A stretch of DNA of 27,333 nt from an uncultured Gammaproteobacteria bacterium. Lineage in GTDB: Bacteria; Pseudomonadota; Gammaproteobacteria; Rariloculales; Rariloculaceae. The position numbers and the translations under genes were made by a program. Positions 1 through 7,007 of this stretch are shown one piece after another. The notes below the pieces were generated by a model. The model was given only the letters and a program-made list of their open reading frames with translations, ran no database searches and was not told the origin of the DNA. The DNA lies in contig CAMPKU010000022.1 in NCBI GenBank assembly GCA_946887385.1, positions 1 to 27,333 on the forward strand, given 5' to 3'. Each line of letters opens with the position of its first letter. Position 1 is the stretch's first letter.

Positions 1-1
1 C

Positions 2-460
2 CATGCGTTTCGTGAGCGTTGTAATGAGCACGCGCTCCTCGACCGCGACGCGCGCACCGTCCGCGGCAAGGCCATCCTCTACGCCGATCGGATCACGGGC
101 TCGATGCAGCGTGCCATCGACGAGACGAATCGGCGCCGCGCGAAGCAGGTCGAATTCAACCTCGCGCACGGCATCGAGCCGCGCTCGATTCGCAAAGCCG
201 TGCAAGACATCATGGAGGGCGCGCGCGCCACGCCGCGCGGCAAGCGCGGCGATCGCAAGCGAAGAGGGCGCGACGACGGCGTTCGGTACGAGCGGCTGTC
301 GCCGGAGCAGGCCCTCGCGCGCGCGGCGCAGCTGGAGAAGCGCATGTACGAGCACGCGCGCAATCTCGAGTTCGAGCAAGCCGCGAAGCTGCGCGACGAG
401 ATCAACGACCTCAAGCACGAAAGCGTGGGTTTGCCGCCGCGCGCCGCCGAGGCGGGTTGA
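2..460 (+). CDS. uvrB: UvrABC system protein B, C-terminal part (5' truncated)
   Basis: UvrB is the damage-verifying helicase-like subunit of nucleotide excision repair. It receives lesions from UvrA and recruits UvrC. Only the C-terminal ~150 residues are present. The conserved stretch GKAILYADRITGSM is readable from about base 68, followed by the RRAKQ-FN-HGI-PRSI-K segment and DIMEG. The C-terminal UVR domain (LEKRMYEHARNLEFEQAAKLRDE, bases ~331-402, given here only as a landmark split at EHARNLEFEQAAKLRDE) contacts UvrC. The end and stop at 458-460 look normal. The first ~55 bases do not read as UvrB: helicase motif VI (QTIGRAAR) should precede GKAIL, but the frame instead gives a non-matching sequence that is about three residues shorter. 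This may be a contig-edge artefact. Identity of the part from base 68 onward is very secure. Confidence 0.93.
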   Translation, partial: HAFRERCNEHALLDRDARTVRGKAILYADRITGSMQRAIDETNRRRAKQVEFNLAHGIEPRSIRKAVQDIMEGARATPRGKRGDRKRRGRDDGVRYERLSPEQALARAAQLEKRMYEHARNLEFEQAAKLRDEINDLKHESVGLPPRAAEAG

Positions 461-474
461 GCCTCACAGCGCAC

Positions 475-504
475 TTGAGCAGTCAGCCCAAAAGTGGGTA
501 TCGT
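475..504 (+). promoter_or_regulatory. Putative promoter of tRNA-Val
   Basis: A -35-like TTGAGC (475-480) and a -10-like TATCGT (499-504) are separated by 18 bases. The predicted transcription start lies a few bases before the mature tRNA 5' end at 515. The match is moderate and in the right place for a tRNA gene that follows uvrB. Confidence 0.4.
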
Positions 505-514
505 GGCGCACCTT

Positions 515-589
515 AGGCGCGTAGCTCAGTGGTAGAGCACCACCTTGACATGGTGGGGGTCGTAGGTTCGAAACCTATCGCGCCTACCA
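515..589 (+). tRNA. tRNA-Val (anticodon GAC)
   Basis: A full cloverleaf is present. The acceptor arms AGGCGCG (515-521) and CGCGCCT (579-585) pair perfectly. The D arm is GCTC/GAGC. The anticodon stem CCACC/GGTGG encloses the loop TTGACAT, giving anticodon GAC. The T arm is GTAGG-TTCGAAA-CCTAT. The discriminator A and an encoded CCA (587-589) follow. Valine GUC/GUU codons are read. Confidence 0.97.
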
Positions 590-597
590 TTTCTTGA

Positions 598-641
598 GAG
601 GGGACGGACGTAAGAGGGGACGGATTGGATAAATCCGTCCC
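598..641 (+). repeat. REP-like palindromic repeat, copy 1
   Basis: The 11-mer GAGGGGACGGA occurs twice in tandem (598-608 and 614-624). The second copy forms a perfect 10-bp hairpin with AATCCGTCCC (632-641): arms 617-626 and 632-641, loop GGATA. The same arm recurs at 26651-26679 near the other end of the window. The form resembles dispersed REP-type elements, which are often extragenic and mobilised by RAYT transposases. No transposase is present here. The element lies between tRNA-Val and the start of the matrixin gene, and no T tract follows it, so it is not a typical intrinsic terminator. Confidence 0.7.
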
Positions 642-652
642 TGCTCCGAGCC

Positions 653-1330
653 ATGCGCGCATTCCGAGCCTCATTCACCTGTGCCGCAACCGCGCTGCTC
701 TTTGCGGCGAGCGCGGCCGTTGCGCAAGTGCTTGCCCCGTTGGGACCGCTCGACGCAACGGGGCAGGTGAGCTATTTCATCGCCCCGCCGGCGGACGACG
801 CGGGGGCGCGTCCTGGCGACGAGGATCTCGCCCTCTGGGCGCTCGAGTCGTGGGAGCGCGCCGCCGGCGGCGCGCGGAAGTTCGTCCGCGCGGCAAACGA
901 GAACGACGCGCTAGTGAGGCTCTATTGGGTCCCGGCGGCCGGCGGGCAGTACGGCGAGATGCGCGCGCTCAACGTCCAAGGCCTGCGCGGGGCGGCCGTC
1001 TACATCCGGCCGGACACGACGGCCCTCGGCGACGAGATTGCGGCGGCAGCGCGGCTCGATTCGCTGTTCCGCGACACGATCGTCTACCTCACGTGCTTGC
1101 ACGAGCTCGGGCACGCCTTGGGGCTGGCGCACACGGCGGACTTCGAGGACGTGATGTACTTTTTTGGCTTCGGCGGCGACCTCGAGGAGTTCTTTGGGCG
1201 TTACCGGCGGGCCTTGAGCGAACGTGGCGATATTCGCACGTCGAGCGGCCTATCGGCCGGCGACTTGGAGCAACTCCGGGCTCTCTACGGGCCAACCGTG
1301 CCAGCCGGCGAGCTCACGGTCGCGAACTAG
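653..1330 (+). CDS. Secreted matrixin-type zinc metalloprotease
   Basis: A predicted extracytoplasmic metzincin peptidase (family M10A-like) of 225 residues. The N-terminus is a signal peptide: basic MRAFR, a hydrophobic stretch to about residue 21, and an AVA-Q cleavage site near 24/25. The zinc-binding motif HELGHALGLAH is at residues 150-160 (H150, H154, H160 as ligands, E151 as base). It is followed at about M168 by DVMY, a plausible Met-turn. Upstream, a GRG-poor central region gives the twisted sheet expected of matrixins. No propeptide cysteine switch or C-terminal domain is evident. The ATG at 653 lies only 11 bases after the REP-like hairpin and has no clear ribosome binding site. 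Substrate is unknown. It sits where thrS normally precedes infC, which suggests insertion or rearrangement. Fold assignment is secure; biological role is not known. Confidence 0.85.
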   Translation: MRAFRASFTCAATALLFAASAAVAQVLAPLGPLDATGQVSYFIAPPADDAGARPGDEDLALWALESWERAAGGARKFVRAANENDALVRLYWVPAAGGQYGEMRALNVQGLRGAAVYIRPDTTALGDEIAAAARLDSLFRDTIVYLTCLHELGHALGLAHTADFEDVMYFFGFGGDLEEFFGRYRRALSERGDIRTSSGLSAGDLEQLRALYGPTVPAGELTVAN

Positions 1331-1362
1331 CTGAAAATTAAGGCGTTTAGCACAGCGGCGCC

Positions 1363-1391
1363 TTGTGCCGGTTTGTGGGGGCCCGTACAAT
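1363..1391 (+). promoter_or_regulatory. sigma70-type promoter for the infC operon
   Basis: TTGTGC (1363-1368) and TACAAT (1386-1391) are separated by exactly 17 bases, close to sigma70 consensus. Transcription would start near 1398, leaving a leader of about 60 bases before the infC start at 1457. It lies between the matrixin stop and infC, so the operon appears to have its own promoter even though thrS is absent. Confidence 0.65.
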
Positions 1392-1442
1392 GCCGCGCTG
1401 GCCTGCAGCCGTGAGGTTGCCGGCCGAATTTTTTAGACCAGC

Positions 1443-1459
1443 GGAAGGAGTCACGAATC
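1443..1459 (+). promoter_or_regulatory. infC ribosome binding site and non-AUG start
   Basis: GGAAGGAG (1443-1450) is followed by 6 bases and then ATC (1457-1459), in frame with the conserved IF-3 N-terminus. No ATG, GTG or TTG lies between this Shine-Dalgarno sequence and the conserved residues, which decides the start. Confidence 0.8.
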
Positions 1460-1975
1460 GTCCAAGGAAAACGCGTCCGACGCAATGCGGAGATTTTATC
1501 GCCGCGTGTTCGCGTCATCGGCCCCACGGGGGACCAGCTCGGAATCATGACCGCTCAGGAGGCGTTGCGAAGCGCCGAGAGCTCGGGCTTGGATCTAGTC
1601 GAAGTTGCACCCAGCGCAGAGCCGCCGGTCTGTCGAATCATGGACTACGGGAAGTTCGTGTTCGAGCAGAACAAGAAGGCTCAGTCCGCGCGGCGCAAGC
1701 AGAAACAGATCCAGGTCAAGGAAGTGAAGTTCCGGCCAGGCACCGAAGAGGGCGATTATCAGGTCAAGCTGCGTAACCTCATCAAGTTCCTAACGCATGG
1801 CGACAAGGCCAAGGTCACGTTGAGGTTCCGGGGACGCGAGATGGTGCACCAGGAGCTCGGCATGGAGCTGCTCAAGCGCGTGCAAACTGACTTGGAAGAG
1901 TATGGCTCCGTGGAGCAGCAGCCGCTCATGGAAGGACGGCAGATGGTCATGGTGATCGGCCCGCGTAAGCGTTAG
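1457..1975 (+). CDS. infC: Translation initiation factor IF-3, with an ATC start codon
   Basis: IF-3 binds the 30S subunit, prevents premature 50S joining and checks start codon and initiator tRNA. The product is 172 residues, near the usual ~180. It shows the [16 protein letters not shown]-domain start, [15 protein letters not shown], the KKQK-rich linker, and the C-domain [17 protein letters not shown] and [10 protein letters not shown]. The ATG at 1547 would delete about 30 conserved N-domain residues. The frame stays open upstream to an ATC at 1457-1459, preceded by GGAAGGAG (1443-1450) at a 6-base spacing, giving V-Q-G-K-R-V as N-terminus. In E. coli infC starts with AUU and IF-3 represses its own translation by rejecting that codon; the ATC start here implies the same autoregulation. 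It begins the operon continuing to rpmI. Confidence 0.95.
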   Translation: MVQGKRVRRNAEILSPRVRVIGPTGDQLGIMTAQEALRSAESSGLDLVEVAPSAEPPVCRIMDYGKFVFEQNKKAQSARRKQKQIQVKEVKFRPGTEEGDYQVKLRNLIKFLTHGDKAKVTLRFRGREMVHQELGMELLKRVQTDLEEYGSVEQQPLMEGRQMVMVIGPRKR

Positions 1976-2010
1976 TCGAAGGCACCACCGCAACGAACAA
2001 GTGCCTGTGC

Positions 2011-2030
2011 CCGGCGCATCGAAGCGCCGG
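2011..2030 (+). promoter_or_regulatory. Stem-loop in the infC-rpmI spacer
   Basis: The 114-base spacer between infC and rpmI holds a perfect 7-bp hairpin: CCGGCGC (2011-2017), loop ATCGAA, GCGCCGG (2024-2030). In E. coli, ribosomal protein L20 represses rpmI-rplT by binding RNA structure upstream of rpmI. This hairpin is in the corresponding place, but I did not identify an L20-specific recognition element. No T tract follows, so it is not an obvious terminator. Confidence 0.45.
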
Positions 2031-2089
2031 CGCGGGCCGCCTGTCCAGTCGAGGCAACGCTGGAACGGGCTAAACACGAGGAGAAAGTC

Positions 2090-2287
2090 ATGCCGAAGCT
2101 GAAGACTAAGCGCGGCGCTGCGAAGCGTTTCCGCGCGAAAGGCAATGGCGGGTTCAAAGCCGGCCATTCGCATATGCGTCACATCCTGACGAAGAAGTCG
2201 TCCAAGCGGAAACGCCAACTCGGCCGCACGCTGCAAATCTCCGACTCCGACGTCGTAGAGTTGCGCCGCCTGCTGCCGTACGTCTGA
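2090..2287 (+). CDS. rpmI: 50S ribosomal protein L35
   Basis: L35 is a small, very basic protein of the large ribosomal subunit. The 65 residues match the family length and pattern: [20 protein letters not shown] at the start, then [15 protein letters not shown] and a short acidic C-terminal part ending RRLLPYV. The start is well placed behind GAGGAGAAAGTC. It lies 114 bases after infC and 10 bases before rplT, the standard order in this operon. Translation of L35 and L20 is probably coupled. Confidence 0.98.
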   Translation: MPKLKTKRGAAKRFRAKGNGGFKAGHSHMRHILTKKSSKRKRQLGRTLQISDSDVVELRRLLPYV

Positions 2288-2297
2288 GGACACTTAG

Positions 2298-2663
2298 ATG
2301 GCCAGAGTAAAACGAGGCGTTACCGCCAAGGCGCGCCACCGCAAGGTCCTCAGCCAGGCGAAGGGCTACTACAACGCCCGCCGCAAAGTCTTTCGTGCCG
2401 CGAAGCAAGCCGTCATCAAGGCCGGCCAATATGCATTCCGCGATCGCCGGGTGCGCAAGCGCGAGTTTCGAGCGCTGTGGATCACGCGCATCAACGCCGC
2501 CGCACGCGCGAACGGTCTGTCGTACAGCCGCTTGATGAACGGGCTTTCGCTGGCCGAGATCGAGGTCGATCGCAAGATCCTCGCCGACATCGCTGTGCAC
2601 GACCAGGAAGGCTTCGCCGCCTTGGCCGCCGCCGCGAAAGAGGCTCTCACCCGCGCCGCCTAA
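2298..2663 (+). CDS. rplT: 50S ribosomal protein L20
   Basis: L20 is needed early in 50S assembly and, in Enterobacteria, represses its own operon. The 121-residue product has the expected [18 protein letters not shown] basic N-terminal extension, the [17 protein letters not shown] helix region, and the globular part with LWI-RINAAAR-NGLSYS-LMNGL. The start follows TGAGGAC at a workable spacing. The gap to pheS is only 24 bases, so there is no room for the pheM-type attenuator found ahead of pheS in E. coli. Confidence 0.98.
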   Translation: MARVKRGVTAKARHRKVLSQAKGYYNARRKVFRAAKQAVIKAGQYAFRDRRVRKREFRALWITRINAAARANGLSYSRLMNGLSLAEIEVDRKILADIAVHDQEGFAALAAAAKEALTRAA

Positions 2664-3671
<1,008 letters not shown>

Positions 3672-3680
3672 GAGCTTGCG

Positions 3681-6056
3681 ATGCGTGTCAATCTCGATTG
3701 GCTGAAAGAATGGGTTGCGCTCGACGGCGACGCCGAGGGCGTGGCCGCGGATCTTACGAGCTCGGGACTCGAGGTGGATGCGATCGAGCCGTTGACGCCG
3801 GCCGACTTAGGTGTGGTCGTGGCCGAAGTGCTTACGGTCGAGCGCCATCCGAATGCGGACCGGCTGTCCGTGTGCACGGTCGACGACGGGTCCGGCCGCC
3901 ACCAGGTGGTGTGCGGCGCTCCGAATGTGGCCGCCGGAATCAAGGCGGCCTTCGCGCGCGTCGGCGCCCGCCTGCCGAACGGCAAAACCATTGGCGCCGC
4001 CGAGCTGCGCGGCGTGCAGTCGAACGGCATGCTGTGCTCCGCCAAGGAGCTCGATCTCGCCGACGACAGCGCCGGCCTACTGATCCTCGACGCGGACGCC
4101 CCGACGGGCGTGAGGCTCACCGAATACCTGCGGCTCGACGACGCGGTGCTCGATATCAACGTGACGCCGAACCGCGGCGACTGCTTTAGCGTGGCGGGCA
4201 TCGCGCGCGAGCTCGCCGCGAGGCGGCACGAGCGTCTCACGCAGCGGAAGACTACCGCTGTGCAAGCGGCGATCGACGCCACGTTCCCCATTGCGCTCGA
4301 AGCGGGCTCGAGCTGCCCGCGGTTCGCCGGCCGCGTGGTGCGCGGTCTCGCGCGCGGCGCGCGAACGCCGTTGTGGATGCGCGAGCGGCTGCGGCGCGCC
4401 GGTGTGCGGCCGCTGCAGCCGATCGTCGACGTCACGAACTACGTCATGCTCGAGCTCGGTCAGCCGCTGCACGCGTACGATTTTGCCAAGCTCGACGCGC
4501 GCATCGAAGTACGCCTCGCCCGCGCCGCGGAGAAGCTCACGCTGCTCGACGGCCGCGAGGTTGCGCTTGCGCCCGACATGCTCGTGATCGCGGACGGCCG
4601 CGGTCCCGTGGGCTTGGCCGGGATCATGGGCGGCAAGTCGACGGCTGTCGGCGATACGACGGACACGGTGTTCCTCGAGAGCGCCTTCTTCGCGCCCGCT
4701 GCAATCGCGGGCCGGCCGCGGCGTCTGGGCCTGCACACCGACGCGTCGCTGCGGTTCGAGCGCGGCGTGGATCCGGCCGGGCAGGTGCGCGCGATCGAGC
4801 GCGCCACGGAGCTGTTGCTGGCGATTTGCGGCGGACAGGCCGGGCCCGTGGCGCACATCGAGCTCGCTGCCGACATCCCCGTCCGCCGCGCGGTAACGTT
4901 GCGCCGCGAGCGTCTGCGCGCCGTGCTTGGGGTCGACTTGCCCGATGCGCGCGTGGCCGAGATTCTCGAGCGCCTGGAAATGAAAGTTGCGCCCGCCCAA
5001 GACCGCTGGAGCGTGGTGCCTCCCACCTTTCGCTTCGATATCGCGATCGAGGAAGACCTCATTGAAGAGGTCGGCCGAATGATCGGCTACGACGCGATTC
5101 CCGCGACGCCGGGGCAGGCGGTGGAGCGGCTCGGCACCGCGAGCGAGACGACGGTCGAAGCGGACCGGATCGCGGATCAGCTCGCCGCCCGCGGCTACGC
5201 CGAGGCGATCACCTACAGCTTCGTCGACCCCACGCTCGAAGCGCTCGTGAGCCCCGGCGCAGAAGGCGTGACGCTCGCGAACCCGATTGCGAGCGACCTG
5301 GCGGTCTTGCGGCGGTCGCTGTGGCCGGGGCTCATCAACGTAGCGCGGCTCAATGTGAGCCATCAGCGTCAAAGATTGCGGCTGTTCGAGATCGGACCGC
5401 AATTCGCGGCCGCGGAGGCCGGCGTTACCCAGTCCACGGTGGTCGCCGGGTTGGCGCTCGGCACGCGCGTCGCCGAGCACTGGGATGGCGCGGGGCCCGA
5501 GGTCGACTTCTACGACGTGAAGGGCGATGTCGACGCCTTGCTGCGCCTAACCGGCGCTACGGGCGAGTTTCGGTTCGTGGCGGCGACTCATCCCGCGTTG
5601 ACCCCGGGGCGAACCGCGCGAATTCTGCGCGGCGATCGACCCGCGGGCTGGCTTGGCGTACTGCACCCGGAGCTCGCGAAGCGTGTGGACAAAAAGCGCT
5701 CGGCCGTCGTGTTCGCGTTGCAGCTAGACGCCCTGCAACCGGCCGCAGTGCCGGCTTTCAAGGGCTATTCGAAGTTCCCGGCGATCCGCCGGGATCTGGC
5801 TATCCTCGTGGACGCCGAGGTCAGCGCCGATGCCTTGATGAAAGTGGCGCGTGCGGCTGCAGGCGACCTTCTCGACGACGTGGTCGTGTTCGACGTATAC
5901 CGCGGCGAAGGGGTAGATTCAAGGCGAAAAAGCGTCGGTTTAGGCTTGATTTTGCAGGATGCTTCACGCACGCTTACCGACGAGGATGCCGATCAAAAAG
6001 TGCGCTCCGTCATGCAAAAACTCGAGGCTGAGCTCGGGGCGACGATAAGAACTTAA
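3681..6056 (+). CDS. pheT: Phenylalanine-tRNA ligase beta subunit
   Basis: The beta subunit recognises tRNA-Phe and carries the editing site that removes mischarged Tyr. The 791 residues are the usual length and all domains are visible. The tRNA-binding EMAP-II-like domain is at about 40-150 (VLTVERHPNADRLSVC). The B3/B4 editing domain follows at about 210-385 (QPIVDVTNYVMLELGQPLHAYD). B5 is at about 400-470 (VPPTFRFDIAIEEDLIEEV). The inactive catalytic-like core comes next. The C-terminal ferredoxin-fold anticodon-binding domain runs from about 697 to 790 (YSKFPAIRRDLAILVD). The ATG at 3681 follows pheS by 9 bases, and ihfA begins 24 bases after the stop. No anomalies were seen. Confidence 0.98.
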   Translation: MRVNLDWLKEWVALDGDAEGVAADLTSSGLEVDAIEPLTPADLGVVVAEVLTVERHPNADRLSVCTVDDGSGRHQVVCGAPNVAAGIKAAFARVGARLPNGKTIGAAELRGVQSNGMLCSAKELDLADDSAGLLILDADAPTGVRLTEYLRLDDAVLDINVTPNRGDCFSVAGIARELAARRHERLTQRKTTAVQAAIDATFPIALEAGSSCPRFAGRVVRGLARGARTPLWMRERLRRAGVRPLQPIVDVTNYVMLELGQPLHAYDFAKLDARIEVRLARAAEKLTLLDGREVALAPDMLVIADGRGPVGLAGIMGGKSTAVGDTTDTVFLESAFFAPAAIAGRPRRLGLHTDASLRFERGVDPAGQVRAIERATELLLAICGGQAGPVAHIELAADIPVRRAVTLRRERLRAVLGVDLPDARVAEILERLEMKVAPAQDRWSVVPPTFRFDIAIEEDLIEEVGRMIGYDAIPATPGQAVERLGTASETTVEADRIADQLAARGYAEAITYSFVDPTLEALVSPGAEGVTLANPIASDLAVLRRSLWPGLINVARLNVSHQRQRLRLFEIGPQFAAAEAGVTQSTVVAGLALGTRVAEHWDGAGPEVDFYDVKGDVDALLRLTGATGEFRFVAATHPALTPGRTARILRGDRPAGWLGVLHPELAKRVDKKRSAVVFALQLDALQPAAVPAFKGYSKFPAIRRDLAILVDAEVSADALMKVARAAAGDLLDDVVVFDVYRGEGVDSRRKSVGLGLILQDASRTLTDEDADQKVRSVMQKLEAELGATIRT

Positions 6057-6080
6057 CAAGAATCGGACGCCGAATCTGAT

Positions 6081-6380
6081 ATGGCACTAACGAAAGCGAA
6101 CATGGCCGAGTCGTTGTTCAACGAGCTCGGTTTGAACAAACGTGAAGCTCGCGAGCTCGTCGATTCCTTTTTCGAAGATTTGCGGGCCGCTCTGGCGGTC
6201 GGGGAACAAGTCAAGCTTTCCGGCTTTGGAAACTTCGATTTGCGTGACAAAAACAAAAGACCGGGCAGAAATCCGAAAACCGGCGAAGAGATCCCAATCA
6301 CCGCTCGCCGCGTCGTGACGTTCCGTCCAGGTCAAAAACTCAAGGCGCGAGTCGAGGCATATGCTGGAACCAGGGAATAA
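6081..6380 (+). CDS. ihfA: Integration host factor subunit alpha
   Basis: IHF-alpha forms a heterodimer with IHF-beta that bends DNA sharply in recombination, replication and transcription. The 99 residues match the family. The N-terminus is [22 protein letters not shown], the body contains [28 protein letters not shown] (the DNA-intercalating arm with its conserved Pro within RNPKTGE), and it ends in [16 protein letters not shown]. The alpha identity rather than HU or IHF-beta follows from the sequence and from its place after pheT, as in other Gammaproteobacteria. Its 3' end overlaps the next gene by 20 bases. Confidence 0.97.
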   Translation: MALTKANMAESLFNELGLNKREARELVDSFFEDLRAALAVGEQVKLSGFGNFDLRDKNKRPGRNPKTGEEIPITARRVVTFRPGQKLKARVEAYAGTRE

Positions 6381-6717
6381 CGACGACCTACCGCCAATTC
6401 CGGGCAAGCGGTACTTCACCATTGGCGAAGTCAGCGAGCTGTGTGCCGTCAAGCCCCACGTTCTGCGGTACTGGGAGCAGGAATTCCCGCAACTAAAACC
6501 CGTCAAGCGCCGCGGCAACCGCCGCTATTATCAGCGCCAGGACGTGCTGATCATCCGCCAGATCCGAAGCCTCTTGTACGAGGAGGGGTTCACGATCGGT
6601 GGAGCCCGCCAGCGGCTCATGGGCGACGAAGCGCGCACGGACACGACACAAAGCCAGCAGATCATCCGCCAGGTACGGGCGGAGCTCGAGGACGTTCTCA
6701 AGCTGTTGCGCCGCTAG
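6361..6717 (+). CDS. Short MerR-family transcriptional regulator
   Basis: A 118-residue protein with a MerR-type winged helix-turn-helix at about residues 16-85: [22 protein letters not shown], then [13 protein letters not shown] as the wing, then [21 protein letters not shown]. The remainder (about 90-118) is a short coiled-coil dimerisation helix. There is no cysteine cluster or ligand-binding C-terminal domain, so it is not a classical metal or drug sensor. The start overlaps the ihfA 3' end by 20 bases, implying translational coupling. Genes of this type commonly sit between ihfA and tRNA-Pro in Gammaproteobacteria. Its regulon is unknown. Confidence 0.93.
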   Translation: MLEPGNNDDLPPIPGKRYFTIGEVSELCAVKPHVLRYWEQEFPQLKPVKRRGNRRYYQRQDVLIIRQIRSLLYEEGFTIGGARQRLMGDEARTDTTQSQQIIRQVRAELEDVLKLLRR

Positions 6718-6737
6718 CGCGACGGAGCTGGCGCGGG

Positions 6738-6766
6738 TATCCGGCCCGGCGGCTTCTCGTTACACT
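6738..6766 (+). promoter_or_regulatory. Weak promoter candidate for tRNA-Pro
   Basis: A good -10-like TACACT (6761-6766) lies 12 bases before the mature tRNA. The matching -35 position holds TATCCG (6738-6743), which is poor, 17 bases upstream. The tRNA could also be cotranscribed with the preceding regulator. Confidence 0.25.
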
Positions 6767-6778
6767 TGCCATCTCGGT

Positions 6779-6855
6779 CGGGGCGTGGCGCAGCCTGGTA
6801 GCGCACTTGCATGGGGTGCAAGGGGTCGCAGGTTCAAATCCTGTCGCCCCGACCA
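6779..6855 (+). tRNA. tRNA-Pro (anticodon GGG)
   Basis: The acceptor arms CGGGGCG (6779-6785) and CGCCCCG (6845-6851) pair perfectly. The anticodon stem CTTGC/GCAAG encloses ATGGGGT, giving anticodon GGG. The T arm is GCAGG-TTCAAAT-CCTGT. The discriminator A and an encoded CCA (6853-6855) follow. It is at the usual position downstream of ihfA and merR. Confidence 0.97.
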
Positions 6856-6864
6856 ATCTACCCT

Positions 6865-6881
6865 AGTGCGCTCCGCGCACT
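6865..6881 (+). terminator. Stem-loop downstream of tRNA-Pro
   Basis: AGTGCGC (6865-6871) and GCGCACT (6875-6881) form a perfect 7-bp hairpin with a 3-base loop, 9 bases after the tRNA. The T tract of a classical intrinsic terminator is missing (GCGGGTATATCTT follows), so a processing or termination role is only possible. Confidence 0.35.
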
Positions 6882-7007
6882 GCGGGTATATCTTGGGCAT
6901 CGAAGCCCTAAAACCTCAGAACAAGTAAAGTAGCGGCGGCGCACTCTCTGTTTCTCGAACAATACAAGCTCGAATCGAACCCCTTCGAGGCAGAGGCCGC
7001 GAGGCCC

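Noticed and set aside
598..641. Intrinsic terminator for tRNA-Val
   Set aside because: The hairpin is strong but no T run follows, and the same sequence recurs inside a coding end at 26651, so a repeat element explains it better.
4077..5480. Long minus-strand open frame (467 codons)
   Set aside because: It lies antisense to pheT, whose product matches its family throughout; the antisense translation is Arg/His/Gly-rich and matches no family. It is a by-product of G+C-rich codon use.
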